Assembly: GCA_016708315.1 (NCBI GenBank)
Contig: JADJGC010000014.1
Span: 19,535-83,534 of the forward strand
Length of the DNA: 64,000 nt
Reading direction: 5' to 3'
Source of the DNA: a bacterium
Lineage (GTDB): Bacteria; Zixibacteria; MSB-5A5; CAIYYT01
The notes under the pieces were generated by a model. It had not been told where the DNA came from. It saw nothing but the letters and a program-made list of their open reading frames with translations, and made no database searches. Position numbers and translations under genes: made by a program. Each line of letters starts with the position of its first letter. Positions within the stretch are counted from its first letter, which is position 1. Shown here piece by piece: positions 1 through 8,855 of this stretch.

Positions 1-636
1 TCAAAAGCTGGCGCAGAAGGTTCGGTCTGGGTAAAGATACTCATCGACGAAAAAGGGAAAGTAAGAGCTGCTCGCATTCTGGAAGATTCCGGTACCGACG
101 TCGGATTTGAAGATGCCGCATTGGCAGCAGCGATTAAGTCGAAGTGGAAACCGGCCATCAAAAATGGCAATCCTATCTCAATCTGGGTCTCATTTGAATC
201 AGCCTTCTACTTGAACATCACTGATGACGGACAACCGGTCCGACAAATCGATCAGTGGAATTGGTCGGCAATTCCGCCCGAAGTGCCCCTCTATCTAGGG
301 TCCAATTGGCAAAAACAAGTTACTGACGACTTTCCTGGTTTGGATGAATTTGTCGGTATTGAGAAAGCACCAGAGATGGTGAAGCCAAAACTAATCAAGT
401 ATCCTGAAAGCGCACGAAAGCGGGGGGTGCAAGGAAGCGTTTGGGTAAAGGTCTTGGTCGACCGCAGTGGAAATGTCGCGCAGGCAACGGTCGCGAAGGA
501 GTCGGGATGCGACTGCGGCTTTGAGGAAAGTGCGCTCTGGGCAGCGATCAACACGAAATGGAAACCGGCGATGCAAGACAATCAACCCATAGCGCTCTGG
601 ATAACTTATGAAATCACGTTCGTTTTGAGGCACTAG
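1..636 (+). CDS. TonB-family protein with two TonB C-terminal domains (5' truncated)
   Basis: The reading frame is open from the first base and ends at 636, so 211 residues of a longer protein are visible. Two TonB C-terminal domains follow each other: one from the left edge to about residue 75 (GSVWVKILID, then KWKPAIKNG) and a second from about 120 to the end (GSVWVKVLVDRSGNV, then KWKPAMQDNQPIALWITYEI). The second is very close to the end of the TonB protein at 23246-23977, so the two are paralogues. TonB proteins pass energy from ExbB/ExbD to outer-membrane receptors. A double C-terminal domain is unusual, and the membrane anchor lies outside the window. Confidence 0.85.
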   Translation, partial: SKAGAEGSVWVKILIDEKGKVRAARILEDSGTDVGFEDAALAAAIKSKWKPAIKNGNPISIWVSFESAFYLNITDDGQPVRQIDQWNWSAIPPEVPLYLGSNWQKQVTDDFPGLDEFVGIEKAPEMVKPKLIKYPESARKRGVQGSVWVKVLVDRSGNVAQATVAKESGCDCGFEESALWAAINTKWKPAMQDNQPIALWITYEITFVLRH

Positions 637-665
637 GACGAAGCGGGTACATCACGAAATACCAC

Positions 666-1799
666 TCACAAGCTTTCAAGTTTGAGACAGTTAATCTGTT
701 GTAGCGTTATCCCCACCACCTCCGGTCGATTGCCCGACCGCAGCGGCGGTCCCCAGGTACCGGCACCACACGAAGTATAGAGATTGTAGCTTCCATCAGT
801 GTACAGCCCATAATCGAGGCCATTGTAAACGCGCTTCGTGATGTAGTTGAACGGCCACATCTGCCCGCGATGTGTATGCCCCGCCAACTGCAGATTGACA
901 CCCGCCTTCTTCATGACCTCGACAAAACGCGGCTCGTGAAAGAGCACGACGCTCGGCTGTGCCGGATTAATCTGCGCCACGATCGAGTCCAGCTTTTCAG
1001 GACTTCCGATTGTGAGATAGTCGATCCCCACCAACTGCACGCCATCGAGATCGACAATCTCATCGCGAAGCATCCGCACCTTTGTGCTTTGCAGGGCATC
1101 AAACGATTTCTGCAATCCCACATATGTTTCGTGATTTCCCGTGATGAAATACACTCCCAGCGGCGCCTGAATCTGATTCAGCGGCTCGACCAGATGACTC
1201 AAGTCTTCACCCGCGCCGTCAAACAAGTCTCCGGTAATTACTACAACATCCGGATTGGCGCTGTTGATCAGATTGACGACTTGCTGAGCAAAACCGGAGC
1301 GATTGATTGCGCCGAGATGAATATCCGAAGCCTGCACGATCGTGCGGCCCTTCCATCGCTCCGGAAGATTCTCGATATTGACCGTGACATTCTTCAACAC
1401 CGGATTCGCCGCATTCCAAAATCCGTAGAGCGAGAACAGCAGTGCGACAAAGTAAATCGGCGCCGTCAGCCACACCGCACTGACATTGACTCCAATTGCC
1501 TTCACGACAAGAAACACAACCCAACACACAACAGTCGCCATCGTCAGATACAGAAAAATGCCGAGCCAGCCGGCTGAGATGATGTAGAAGAACCGAGTGA
1601 TGACATTTTCGTGAGTGTGGACGAGCATTGATGTGATGATGAAGCTGAATGCCAGCGGCAGCATTGCGCCAAGAAGAACTTTGCGCAGTGGACCCGATCC
1701 GATTTGGAAAAACTTGACGAATGAAAAGAATATTCCTGCGTGGGCGGAGGCGACAATCAGCGAAGCGATAGCGATAAATACAAAGAAACTGATTCTCAT
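666..1799 (-). CDS. Membrane-anchored calcineurin-like metallophosphoesterase
   Basis: This 377-residue protein starts with four or so hydrophobic helices (residues 1-130) followed by a calcineurin-like phosphoesterase domain. The metal-binding motifs appear in order: ASDIHLG, ITGDLFDG, ITGNHETY and LAGHTHRGQMWPFN. The layout matches the YkuE/YaeI-type family of integral-membrane phosphoesterases; the substrate cannot be told from sequence. The gene converges on the TonB-like gene with a short gap. It appears monocistronic, and 388 bp separate it from the next gene. Confidence 0.88.
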   Translation of the reverse strand: MRISFFVFIAIASLIVASAHAGIFFSFVKFFQIGSGPLRKVLLGAMLPLAFSFIITSMLVHTHENVITRFFYIISAGWLGIFLYLTMATVVCWVVFLVVKAIGVNVSAVWLTAPIYFVALLFSLYGFWNAANPVLKNVTVNIENLPERWKGRTIVQASDIHLGAINRSGFAQQVVNLINSANPDVVVITGDLFDGAGEDLSHLVEPLNQIQAPLGVYFITGNHETYVGLQKSFDALQSTKVRMLRDEIVDLDGVQLVGIDYLTIGSPEKLDSIVAQINPAQPSVVLFHEPRFVEVMKKAGVNLQLAGHTHRGQMWPFNYITKRVYNGLDYGLYTDGSYNLYTSCGAGTWGPPLRSGNRPEVVGITLQQINCLKLESL

Positions 1800-1975
1800 G
1801 GTTCCTATGGTACGCAGATATTCTTAATATCGAAAGTTGTCCATGATTTTTCTTGGTAGTGCAAAATCGCCAATCATACGCATTTCAAAGTCTGAAAAGG
1901 CACAAAGGCGTGCCAAGTCCGGTCCGTCTATCTGTTGCCGGACAATGAGTTAAAAGATTCCCCCCAAAATAAATG

Positions 1976-2004
1976 TTGACAAATGTAGTCTTTGCCGATA
2001 ATGT
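1976..2004 (+). promoter_or_regulatory. Sigma-70-type promoter for the RRM gene, with a ~175-nt leader
   Basis: TTGACA (1976-1981), a 17-bp spacer and TAATGT (1999-2004) form a near-consensus promoter. Transcription would start near 2011, leaving a leader of about 175 nt before the ATG at 2188. A long leader is typical of cold-inducible mRNAs. The rest of the 1800-2187 gap shows no gene. Confidence 0.6.
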
Positions 2005-2187
2005 ACAGCATGCAACCACAAGTCTTCCTCTTTAATTTTTAGGGTTAATGCATTTCGTAAGAGAATCAAGCCGAAGAAATTTATCAGGAGACGAGGCGCA
2101 ATAGTGCGCAAGTATCATTGTTTATCCGCGAACGCCGCGTAGTTGCCATCGCTGCCAATTCGCCGGTAAACCAAACAGGAGAGAGAA

Positions 2188-2553
2188 ATGAACATCTTTG
2201 TAGGCAATCTGTCACGTCAGGCAACGGAAGAGGATCTTCGTCAGGCGTTTTCGAGCTTCGGCAATGTAGCCAAGGCCACCATCATTAAAGACAAGTTCTC
2301 GGGCGAACCCCGTGGATTCGGCTTTGTTGAAATGGCGACCAAAGAGGAAGCAATGGCTGCTATCGCCGGAATGAACGGCAAGGAACTGCTTGGTCGTACC
2401 CTCAACGTCAACGAAGCCCGTCCGCGTGAAGCGGGTGGCGGCGGCGGCGGTTCTCGTGGTGGTGGCGGTGGTGGTGATCGTCGCGGTGGCGGCGGTGGCC
2501 GTGGTGGTTTCGGCGAGCGTCGCGATTACGGCGGCGGACGTCGCAACGGATAA
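2188..2553 (+). CDS. Glycine-rich RNA-binding protein (single RRM)
   Basis: The 121-residue protein is one RRM domain (residues 1-80) plus an arginine/glycine-rich tail. RNP2 is IFVGNL (3-8) and RNP1 is RGFGFVEM (42-49), with the aromatic residues that stack on RNA present. The tail from about residue 82 is GGGGG/RGG repeats. Bacterial proteins of this shape bind single-stranded RNA and are often cold-induced. GGAGAG... lies just upstream of the ATG, and a strong terminator follows, so the gene is monocistronic. Confidence 0.93.
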   Translation: MNIFVGNLSRQATEEDLRQAFSSFGNVAKATIIKDKFSGEPRGFGFVEMATKEEAMAAIAGMNGKELLGRTLNVNEARPREAGGGGGGSRGGGGGGDRRGGGGGRGGFGERRDYGGGRRNG

Positions 2554-2620
2554 CATCCGCACCTGACAGCATTGCGGTGTTATCGTCCGCTGCAATGATG
2601 CCTAATTACTAAGTCGATAC

Positions 2621-2653
2621 AACGCCGTCCGGGTAACTGGGCGGCGTTTTTTT
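2621..2653 (+). terminator. Intrinsic terminator of the RRM gene
   Basis: AACGCCGTCC (2621-2630) pairs with GGGCGGCGTT (2639-2648; one G-U pair) across an 8-nt loop. A run of seven T follows. Confidence 0.85.
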
Positions 2654-3052
2654 GTTCCGTCGAATGGAGAATCTCGGCTCTCTGTCGATTTTCGGTAGCC
2701 CACACGGAGCGCAGCGGAGGGTGGGACATTTGTGACGACAAGAATCCCATGCTTGATCGTGTTGTTGTGGTATTTGACGGAACTAACGCTTCGGGTAGGT
2801 TACCGGTTCACCGTGCGAATTGAAGTATCAATTTGGAGCTTCTTGATCGAGGCCGATCTGAGAGAGCTGTTTGAGAGCCCGGTCGACCCTTTGTCTGGCC
2901 ACCAACCTTGTGAATCCAATCACGAATACGACTTCTTCCCAATTTCCACAGTTTCCGATTGGAATTACCCATCTAACTAAGACTATTCCTGCCTTGCTTT
3001 TGCAGGCATAGCCATAATCACCCAAAAATAGACAAAAAAGTTTCTTTATTAC
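2654..3052. other. Intergenic stretch without a supported gene
   Basis: Short open frames exist on both strands, but none has a ribosome site, recognisable domain or convincing composition. A GC-rich imperfect palindrome lies near 2699-2726 (GCCCAC ... GTGGG). Confidence 0.5.
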
Positions 3053-3081
3053 TTGACTAATTATGTCCGATAAGGTAAAGT
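3053..3081 (+). promoter_or_regulatory. Promoter of the oxidoreductase operon
   Basis: TTGACT (3053-3058), a 17-bp spacer and TAAAGT (3076-3081) lie 49 bp ahead of the first gene of the operon. The predicted start site is about 3088. Confidence 0.55.
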
Positions 3082-3096
3082 GTACACTGTTGACAT

Positions 3097-3112
3097 TGTG
3101 AAAAATGTCACT
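3097..3112. promoter_or_regulatory. CRP/FNR-family-like operator
   Basis: TGTGA-N6-TCACT is one base off the CRP-type consensus palindrome TGTGA-N6-TCACA. It sits at about +10 to +25 of the predicted start site, where a bound regulator would block transcription. No CRP/FNR gene is in the window, so the link is inferred from the motif only. Confidence 0.35.
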
Positions 3113-3129
3113 TATTGTGAGTAGGCGCT

Positions 3130-3852
3130 ATGACTGATTGCAACTACATCTCGTTCGACAAACGAATCGTAATTTTTGCCGGCACTTATGGCTCCGGCAA
3201 GACCGAGGTTGCGGTCAATTATGCCGTCCAAATGGCGCAACATACCCAAGACCCCATCAGCATCATCGATCTCGATATCGTAAACCCATATTTCCGATCC
3301 CGCGAAGCCGCTCTCGAAATGGAAGCTTTCGGCATCCGCCCGATTAATCCCTTGGGCGAGCAAAGTCATGCCGACTTGCCGATTATCGTCCCCCAAATCC
3401 GGGCTTCAATCGAGAGCAGTTCCGGACGCGTAATTATCGATGTCGGCGGGGATGATCTGGGTGCGCGTGTCTTAAGCTCGATGCACGACGCCTTTGAAAC
3501 TGCGCAGTACGAATTCCTGATGGTGCTCAACGCCAACCGGCCGTTTACTTCGACGGTTGACGGCGCCCTCAAGATGATGCACGACATCGAAACCTCGGCG
3601 CGCTTGAATTTCACCGGAATCGTATCGAATACGCACTTGATCGGCGAGACCACTCCGCAGACCATTCTCGATGGTATCAAACTCGCTCAGACTGTTTCCG
3701 TGCGCTCCGGAATTCCGTTGGTCTTCGCCAGCGGAATGGATGAAGTAATCTCTCAACTTGATGATAAAGATGTTTCCGTGCCGCTGTTCTCGCTTTCGCG
3801 GCGCATGTTAAAACCGTGGGAGCACAGCAAAACCGCGGTAAAGAACCCGTAG
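3130..3852 (+). CDS. P-loop ATPase (CobQ/MinD/ParA-like) heading the oxidoreductase operon
   Basis: This 240-residue protein has a Walker A motif, GTYGSGKTEV, near residues 18-27, an aspartate-rich strand SIIDLDIVNPYF, and VIIDVGGDD as a likely Walker B region. That fits the deviant-Walker/SIMIBI group of ATPases. It precedes the ferredoxin subunit by 23 bp in the same direction, so it is probably co-transcribed. A role in cofactor insertion, assembly or regulation of the oxidoreductase is possible but inferred only from position. Confidence 0.75.
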   Translation: MTDCNYISFDKRIVIFAGTYGSGKTEVAVNYAVQMAQHTQDPISIIDLDIVNPYFRSREAALEMEAFGIRPINPLGEQSHADLPIIVPQIRASIESSSGRVIIDVGGDDLGARVLSSMHDAFETAQYEFLMVLNANRPFTSTVDGALKMMHDIETSARLNFTGIVSNTHLIGETTPQTILDGIKLAQTVSVRSGIPLVFASGMDEVISQLDDKDVSVPLFSLSRRMLKPWEHSKTAVKNP

Positions 3853-3875
3853 GCGCAAACAGAGTAAGGAACCGT

Positions 3876-4109
3876 ATGCCGGGCGTTATCATAGATAAGA
3901 ACTATTGCAAAGGCTGTGAGCTTTGTGTCAAAGCCTGTCCACAGGGCATCCTGTCGATGTCCAAGGACATCACCTTGCGCGGCTACTTCTATGCCTTAAT
4001 GCATGATCCCTCGCGTTGCATCGGCTGCCAATTGTGCGCCATCACTTGTCCTGATGCGGCGATAACCGTCAAGATGCACGGCACACGTTTTGTGCTGTAC
4101 GAGTATTGA
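3876..4109 (+). CDS. korD: 2-oxoacid:ferredoxin oxidoreductase, ferredoxin (delta) subunit
   Basis: A 77-residue 2[4Fe-4S] ferredoxin. The two binding motifs are CKGCELCVKACP and CIGCQLCAITCP. I chose the ATG at 3876 because AAGGA sits 5 bp upstream; an in-frame start at 3816 would overlap the ATPase gene. This is the electron-accepting delta subunit of four-subunit oxidoreductases of the Kor/Vor type, and the alpha subunit follows within 10 bp. Confidence 0.88.
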   Translation: MPGVIIDKNYCKGCELCVKACPQGILSMSKDITLRGYFYALMHDPSRCIGCQLCAITCPDAAITVKMHGTRFVLYEY

Positions 4110-4116
4110 GGCTGAC

Positions 4117-5193
4117 ATGACGCGAATTCTAATGAAAGGCAATGAAGCCATCGCCGAAGCTGCGATCCGCGCCGGCGGTATATATTACTTCGCCTATCCG
4201 ATAACTCCTCAGAGCGAAGTCGGCGAGTATCTGGCAAAACGTCTTCCCGAAGTCGGCGGCGTGTTTGTCCAGGCTGAATCCGAAGTCGCAGTCGGCAACA
4301 TGCTCTTCGGAGCGGCGTCTACCGGCAAGCGTATCTTCACATCGTCATCGAGCCCCGGTGTTAGTTTGATGCAAGAGGCAATTTCCTACATGGCTGGAGC
4401 GCAACTGCCGGTCGTTATCATTAACATCATGCGTGGTGGTCCGGGTCTCGGCGGCATTCTTCCTGCACAGTCGGATTATTTCCAGTCGACCAAAGGTGGC
4501 GGTCACGGCGACTATCGTCTGCTTGTTCTCGCTCCTGCCAGCGTCCAGGAAGCCGTCGATCTGACTATGCTTGGATTCCATCTTGCCGACAAGTACCGCA
4601 ATCCGGTGCTGGTGATCGGCGACGGCATGATCGGTCAAATGATGGAACCGGTCGAGTTCCCCGACAAGTACGAAGAACCGGAATTGCCTGCCAAGGATTG
4701 GGCAATCACCGGCGCCAAGGGCCGCAAACCGCTGATCACAAAATCGTTGTTCCTTGATCCTTATGCGCTCGAACAGAACAACATCGTGCTTCACGCGAAG
4801 TACGAACAGATGAAAGCCGAAGAGATTCGCTTTGAACTATACAAGGTTTCCAATAAGAACCGCATGCTCGTCGTCTCCTACGGCACCATGGCACGTATCT
4901 GCCAGACCGTAATTGATGACCTCGAACGCGAGGGAGTCAGCATTGGCTTGCTTCGTCCAATCTCGCTTTGGCCTTTCCCAGAGATGCAAATCCGCACCGA
5001 GGCTGCCAAAGCCAACATCGAGCGAGTACTGACAGTCGAGATGAGCATGGGACAAATGGTTGAAGACGTTGACAAAGCCGTCCAGGGCAAGAAGCCGGTC
5101 GACTTCTTTGGCAGAACCGGCGGTATCGTTCCGGCTCCGGAAGAAGTCCGCGAGCGAATCCTGCAACTTCTTGACGGCAAGACTGCGAAGTGA
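4117..5193 (+). CDS. korA: 2-oxoacid:ferredoxin oxidoreductase alpha subunit (KorA/VorB type)
   Basis: The 358-residue protein holds the pyrimidine-binding and domain II parts of a TPP-dependent 2-oxoacid:ferredoxin oxidoreductase: FAYPITPQSE, FVQAESEVAVGNM, TSSSSPGVSLMQE and MRGGPGLGG. The complex oxidises a 2-oxoacid with CoA to acyl-CoA and CO2 and reduces ferredoxin. 2-oxoglutarate (Kor) and branched-chain 2-oxoacids (Vor) cannot be told apart here, so the symbol is provisional. The ATG at 4117 has GAGG upstream. Confidence 0.88.
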   Translation: MTRILMKGNEAIAEAAIRAGGIYYFAYPITPQSEVGEYLAKRLPEVGGVFVQAESEVAVGNMLFGAASTGKRIFTSSSSPGVSLMQEAISYMAGAQLPVVIINIMRGGPGLGGILPAQSDYFQSTKGGGHGDYRLLVLAPASVQEAVDLTMLGFHLADKYRNPVLVIGDGMIGQMMEPVEFPDKYEEPELPAKDWAITGAKGRKPLITKSLFLDPYALEQNNIVLHAKYEQMKAEEIRFELYKVSNKNRMLVVSYGTMARICQTVIDDLEREGVSIGLLRPISLWPFPEMQIRTEAAKANIERVLTVEMSMGQMVEDVDKAVQGKKPVDFFGRTGGIVPAPEEVRERILQLLDGKTAK

Positions 5194-5203
5194 GGTGAGC
5201 AAT

Positions 5204-5980
5204 ATGAATAATGTCCAGGACAACGCGACGACAACGACCTTTGCTCGCCCCCAAGCATTCAGCGATGTCGTCACACACTACTGCCCCGGTTGCACCCATG
5301 GAATCATCCATCGCATGGTTGCCGAGGTAATCGACGAACTGCAAATTCGCGAACGCACTGTGGGCGTTGCGCCGGTTGGATGTTCGGTTCTGATATACAA
5401 CTACTTCAATGTCGATTTCCTCGAATCGCCACACGGTCGCGCCCCCGCACTGGCAACAGGGCTCAAACGCGTAAGCCCGGAATTGATAGTATTCACATAT
5501 CAGGGCGACGGCGACTTAGCTTCCATCGGACTGAGCGAAATCGTACATGCCGCAAACCGTGGCGAGAAGTTCACTACCATCTTCGTTAACAACGCCATTT
5601 ACGGTATGACCGGCGGCCAAATGGCGCCGACAACCATGCCGGGACAAGTAACAGCGACTTCGCCATACGGCCGCAACGTCGAAGAGGTCGGTTGGCCGAT
5701 GAGAATGTGCGAACTGCTCTCGACCTTGCGCACACCCGGTTACATCGAACGCGTCGCGGTACACACACCGCAAAATATTGTCCGCACCAAGAAGGCAATT
5801 CGAACAGCATTCCAGAATCAAATTGATGGACGCTGTTTCTCGCTCATCGAAGTTCTCTCCACCTGTCCGACTAACTGGGGTCTCACACCTTGCGAGTCGA
5901 CGAAATGGGTGCAGACCAACATGTCGCCATATTATCCGCTTGGTGTCTTCAAGAAACCTGAACCAAGGATCGAGGTGTAA
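5204..5980 (+). CDS. korB: 2-oxoacid:ferredoxin oxidoreductase beta subunit (TPP-binding)
   Basis: This 258-residue subunit carries the diphosphate side of the TPP site: HYCPGCTHG near the N terminus, and the TPP/Mg motif GDGDLASIGLSE ending in FVNNAIYGMTGGQ. It begins 10 bp after the alpha subunit, with GAGGTGAG upstream of the ATG. Alpha, beta, gamma and delta are all present, so the enzyme should be complete. Two short in-frame extensions upstream lie inside korA and were rejected. Confidence 0.9.
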   Translation: MNNVQDNATTTTFARPQAFSDVVTHYCPGCTHGIIHRMVAEVIDELQIRERTVGVAPVGCSVLIYNYFNVDFLESPHGRAPALATGLKRVSPELIVFTYQGDGDLASIGLSEIVHAANRGEKFTTIFVNNAIYGMTGGQMAPTTMPGQVTATSPYGRNVEEVGWPMRMCELLSTLRTPGYIERVAVHTPQNIVRTKKAIRTAFQNQIDGRCFSLIEVLSTCPTNWGLTPCESTKWVQTNMSPYYPLGVFKKPEPRIEV

Positions 5981-5981
5981 G

Positions 5982-6545
5982 GTGTCGCAATACGAAGTCA
6001 CCTTCGCCGGATTCGGTGGACAGGGAATTATGACTGCAGGGCAACTGTTGGCTTATGCAGGAATTCACGAAGGCAAGCAAGTCGTTTGGATTCCTTCGTA
6101 CGGTCCGGAAATGCGCGGCGGAACAGCTTATTGTACCGTCGTAGTGTCCGACAGCCGCATCGGTTCGCCGATTATCAACACGCCCCAGGGTTTGGTGGTA
6201 TTCAATCGCCCTTCGCTTGAGAAATTCGCTCCCCGGGTCAAACCGGGAGGAATCATCATCGTTAACTCGTCATTGATTGAAATCACTTCCAACCGCACCG
6301 ATATCACCGAGATTCTTGTTCCGGCCAATGAAATAGCGCTAAAAGCAGGCAGTGCCAAAACCGTCAACATGATTATGCTCGGCGCCTTTGTCGGCGCTAC
6401 CGGAATCATCAAGTACGAGAGCCTGATTCATCTCGTCAACGAGAAGATGGGCAAGAAGAAAGATCTCCTCGCAATGAATCTGCAGGTCGTCGAAGAGGGC
6501 TATCAATTTGCCAAGACTGCGCTCAAATCCAAGGTGCAAGCATGA
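5982..6545 (+). CDS. korC: 2-oxoacid:ferredoxin oxidoreductase gamma subunit
   Basis: A 187-residue gamma subunit with the family motif FAGFGGQGIMTAGQLLAYAG at its N terminus and the conserved SYGPEMRGGTAYCTVVVSD. It starts with GTG at 5982, directly after the korB stop; the upstream extension overlaps korB. Its end overlaps the next gene by four bases (ATGA), so translation of the oxidoreductase and the diaphorase is coupled. Confidence 0.9.
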   Translation: MSQYEVTFAGFGGQGIMTAGQLLAYAGIHEGKQVVWIPSYGPEMRGGTAYCTVVVSDSRIGSPIINTPQGLVVFNRPSLEKFAPRVKPGGIIIVNSSLIEITSNRTDITEILVPANEIALKAGSAKTVNMIMLGAFVGATGIIKYESLIHLVNEKMGKKKDLLAMNLQVVEEGYQFAKTALKSKVQA

Positions 6546-6994
6546 ACCACGATTTTACCAAATTGCCCGATATCTTCGCCCGGCATCCGCAAGACGCGTC
6601 ATCGCTAATAATGGTACTGCAGGACATTCAAAAGGAATATCGATTCCTTCCCTGCGAGGCTCTCAAGGAAACGGCTGTCAGATTACAGGTACCGCTAAGC
6701 AAGGTCTTCTCGGTTGCGACGTTCTACAATGCTTTCAGTCTGAATCCGAAAGGCGAGAAGGTCGTTCGCATCTGCGTCGGCACTGCCTGTCATATTCGCG
6801 GCGCGAAACTGATTCAGGATCAGATCGAGAATGAATTGAAAATCAAAGCTGGCCAGACTACAGAAGACATGAAATTCTCTCTCGAAGTCGTCGCCTGTGT
6901 CGGAGCCTGTGCAATGGCTCCGGTCGTGATTGTCAATGAGCAGTATCACGGCTCGGTCAAAGTTACTGGCGCTAAGAAGTTGGTGAAGGGATAA
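6542..6994 (+). CDS. NuoE/HoxE-like [2Fe-2S] subunit
   Basis: This 150-residue thioredoxin-like protein has the four cysteines of the NuoE [2Fe-2S] site: C78 and C83 (CVGTAC), C119 and C123 (CVGAC). Such subunits partner NuoF-type flavoproteins in complex I, NAD-linked hydrogenases and formate dehydrogenases. It overlaps korC and is followed four bases later by a NuoF-like gene. Its job here is presumably to carry electrons between ferredoxin and NAD(P). Confidence 0.9.
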   Translation: MNHDFTKLPDIFARHPQDASSLIMVLQDIQKEYRFLPCEALKETAVRLQVPLSKVFSVATFYNAFSLNPKGEKVVRICVGTACHIRGAKLIQDQIENELKIKAGQTTEDMKFSLEVVACVGACAMAPVVIVNEQYHGSVKVTGAKKLVKG

Positions 6995-6998
6995 CAAC

Positions 6999-8855
6999 AT
7001 GAAAATCACCTCAGCCCAACACCTTGAGCAATTGCGTTCGCTTTTCGTTGCCGACGAAGCCAGACACAAGAAGAAAGTCATCGTTTGCTGCGGCACCGGC
7101 TGTCTCGCCAATGGCGCGGCAAAATTAGTCGAAGCGTTTCACGATGCTTTCAAGAACAATCAGATAACCGACTTCTCTGTCGAAGCCGTCAAGGAAACCG
7201 GTTGCCACGGATTCTGCGAACAAGGCCCGCTCGTGGTTATCGAACCGCAGGGCACGTTCTATACGAAGGTCAAACCCAAAGACATACCTGAGATCATCTC
7301 AAAGTCAATTCAGGGAAGCGAGATAATCAAAGATCGTCTCTTTACCGACCCGGCGACAAATCAACAGATTGAAAAGTACAACGACGTCAATTTCTTCAAG
7401 CACCAACATCGCTTAGCCCTTCGGAATCTTGGCAAAATCTCTGCCCACTCTATCAAAGAAGCAATCGCAGCTGGAGGATACGCCGGTTTCGCCAAAGCAA
7501 TAAACGGCATGAGTCCTGACGGCGTCATTGCCGAAGTCGACAAAGCCAATCTCCGTGGTCGCGGCGGCGGTGGATTTCCCGCCGGACGCAAATGGAAGAC
7601 CTGCAAGTCGATCGAATCCGATGTGCGCTATGTAATCTGCAACGGCGACGAGGGTGACCCCGGAGCATTTATGGATCGTTCCATAATGGAAGGCGACCCG
7701 CACAGTGTACTCGAAGGTATGATGATCTGCGCCTATGCCGTTGGAGCGAAGCAGGGATACATCTACGTACGCGAAGAGTACCCACTCGCCGTTATTCACC
7801 TGCAGAAAGCCATCGACGACTGTATCGAGTACGGCCTCTTGGGCGACAACATCCTCGGTACCGAATTCTCATTCAGTATTCGCATTGCTCGCGGCGCGGG
7901 AGCCTTTGTTTGCGGAGAATCATCAGCGCTGATGCGTTCAGTTGCCGGTGAAATCGGTGAACCACGCGCCAAGTATATTCGCTCTGTCGTCAAGGGACTT
8001 CATGACAAACCAACAGTACTTAACAACGTCGAAACATATGCCAACGTCCCATTGATCATCGATAAAGGCGCTGACTGGTTCAAGTCAATCGGTCGCCCCA
8101 ATAACTCCGGCACCAAAGCCTTCTCGCTTGTAGGCAAAGTCCGCAACACTGGCTTAATTGAAGTCGCAATGGGAACGACCCTGCGCGAAATCATCTACGA
8201 CATCGGCGGCGGTATCCTTGATGACCGCCCCTTCAAAGCTGTCCAAACCGGCGGTCCCTCCGGCGGCTGTCTCCCTGAAGCTATGCTCGACCTGCCGGTT
8301 GACTTCGATTCGTTAACCGAAAACGGTTCAATGATGGGCTCCGGCGGCATGATCGTCATGGATAACAAAACCTGCATGGTTGATGTCGCCCGCTACTTCC
8401 TGAATTTCCTCGTCTCAGAGTCATGCGGAAAGTGTACGCCGTGTCGCGAAGGTCTGTACCAGTTGCACGAAATGACTATCAAGATTTGCGAAGGCAAAGC
8501 GTCAATGGAAGATCTCGAAAAGATCGAGAAACTCTCGGACATGGTAGTTCTCGGATCCCTTTGCGGACTTGGCAAGTCAGGTCCCAATCCGATTCTTTCC
8601 ACACTTCGCTATTTCCGTGACGAGTACATTGCGCATATCCGCGACAAGAAATGCCCCGCCGGTGTCTGTCGCGATTTGATCACCTATACCGTGATCGATG
8701 AAAAGTGTACCGGCTGTCTGGCCTGTATCACTGCCTGCGCCTACAATGCAATCACCGGCAAGAAGAAAGAACCGCATTACATACATCAGGAACGCTGCAC
8801 CAAATGCGGCGCCTGCGAAGCGGTATGCAAGTTTGACGCAATTGAGGTGGCATAG
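6999..8855 (+). CDS. NuoF/HydB-like NAD(P)-binding flavoprotein
   Basis: The 618-residue protein has the domain order of HydB/HoxF-type subunits: an N-terminal [2Fe-2S] thioredoxin-like domain (VCCGTGCLANG, GCHGFCEQGP), an NADH/FMN domain (RGRGGGGFPAGRKW, CNGDEGDPGAFMDRS), a [4Fe-4S] site (ESCGKCTPCREG, with SLCGLG) and a C-terminal pair of [4Fe-4S] motifs (CTGCLACITAC, CTKCGACEAVC). It should exchange electrons between NAD(P)H and ferredoxin-type carriers. It lies in the middle of the operon, with 4 bp before it and none after it. Confidence 0.92.
   Translation: MKITSAQHLEQLRSLFVADEARHKKKVIVCCGTGCLANGAAKLVEAFHDAFKNNQITDFSVEAVKETGCHGFCEQGPLVVIEPQGTFYTKVKPKDIPEIISKSIQGSEIIKDRLFTDPATNQQIEKYNDVNFFKHQHRLALRNLGKISAHSIKEAIAAGGYAGFAKAINGMSPDGVIAEVDKANLRGRGGGGFPAGRKWKTCKSIESDVRYVICNGDEGDPGAFMDRSIMEGDPHSVLEGMMICAYAVGAKQGYIYVREEYPLAVIHLQKAIDDCIEYGLLGDNILGTEFSFSIRIARGAGAFVCGESSALMRSVAGEIGEPRAKYIRSVVKGLHDKPTVLNNVETYANVPLIIDKGADWFKSIGRPNNSGTKAFSLVGKVRNTGLIEVAMGTTLREIIYDIGGGILDDRPFKAVQTGGPSGGCLPEAMLDLPVDFDSLTENGSMMGSGGMIVMDNKTCMVDVARYFLNFLVSESCGKCTPCREGLYQLHEMTIKICEGKASMEDLEKIEKLSDMVVLGSLCGLGKSGPNPILSTLRYFRDEYIAHIRDKKCPAGVCRDLITYTVIDEKCTGCLACITACAYNAITGKKKEPHYIHQERCTKCGACEAVCKFDAIEVA

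Noticed and set aside
870..1577. Long open frame opposite the metallophosphoesterase
   Set aside because: It is antisense to a gene with complete catalytic motifs, has no recognisable domain and no ribosome site.
2212..2595. Threonine/alanine-rich frame on the minus strand
   Set aside because: It is the antisense reading of the glycine-rich tail of the RRM protein.
2732..3025. Short frames on both strands in the gap before the oxidoreductase operon
   Set aside because: No ribosome site or family features; the two frames overlap each other on opposite strands.
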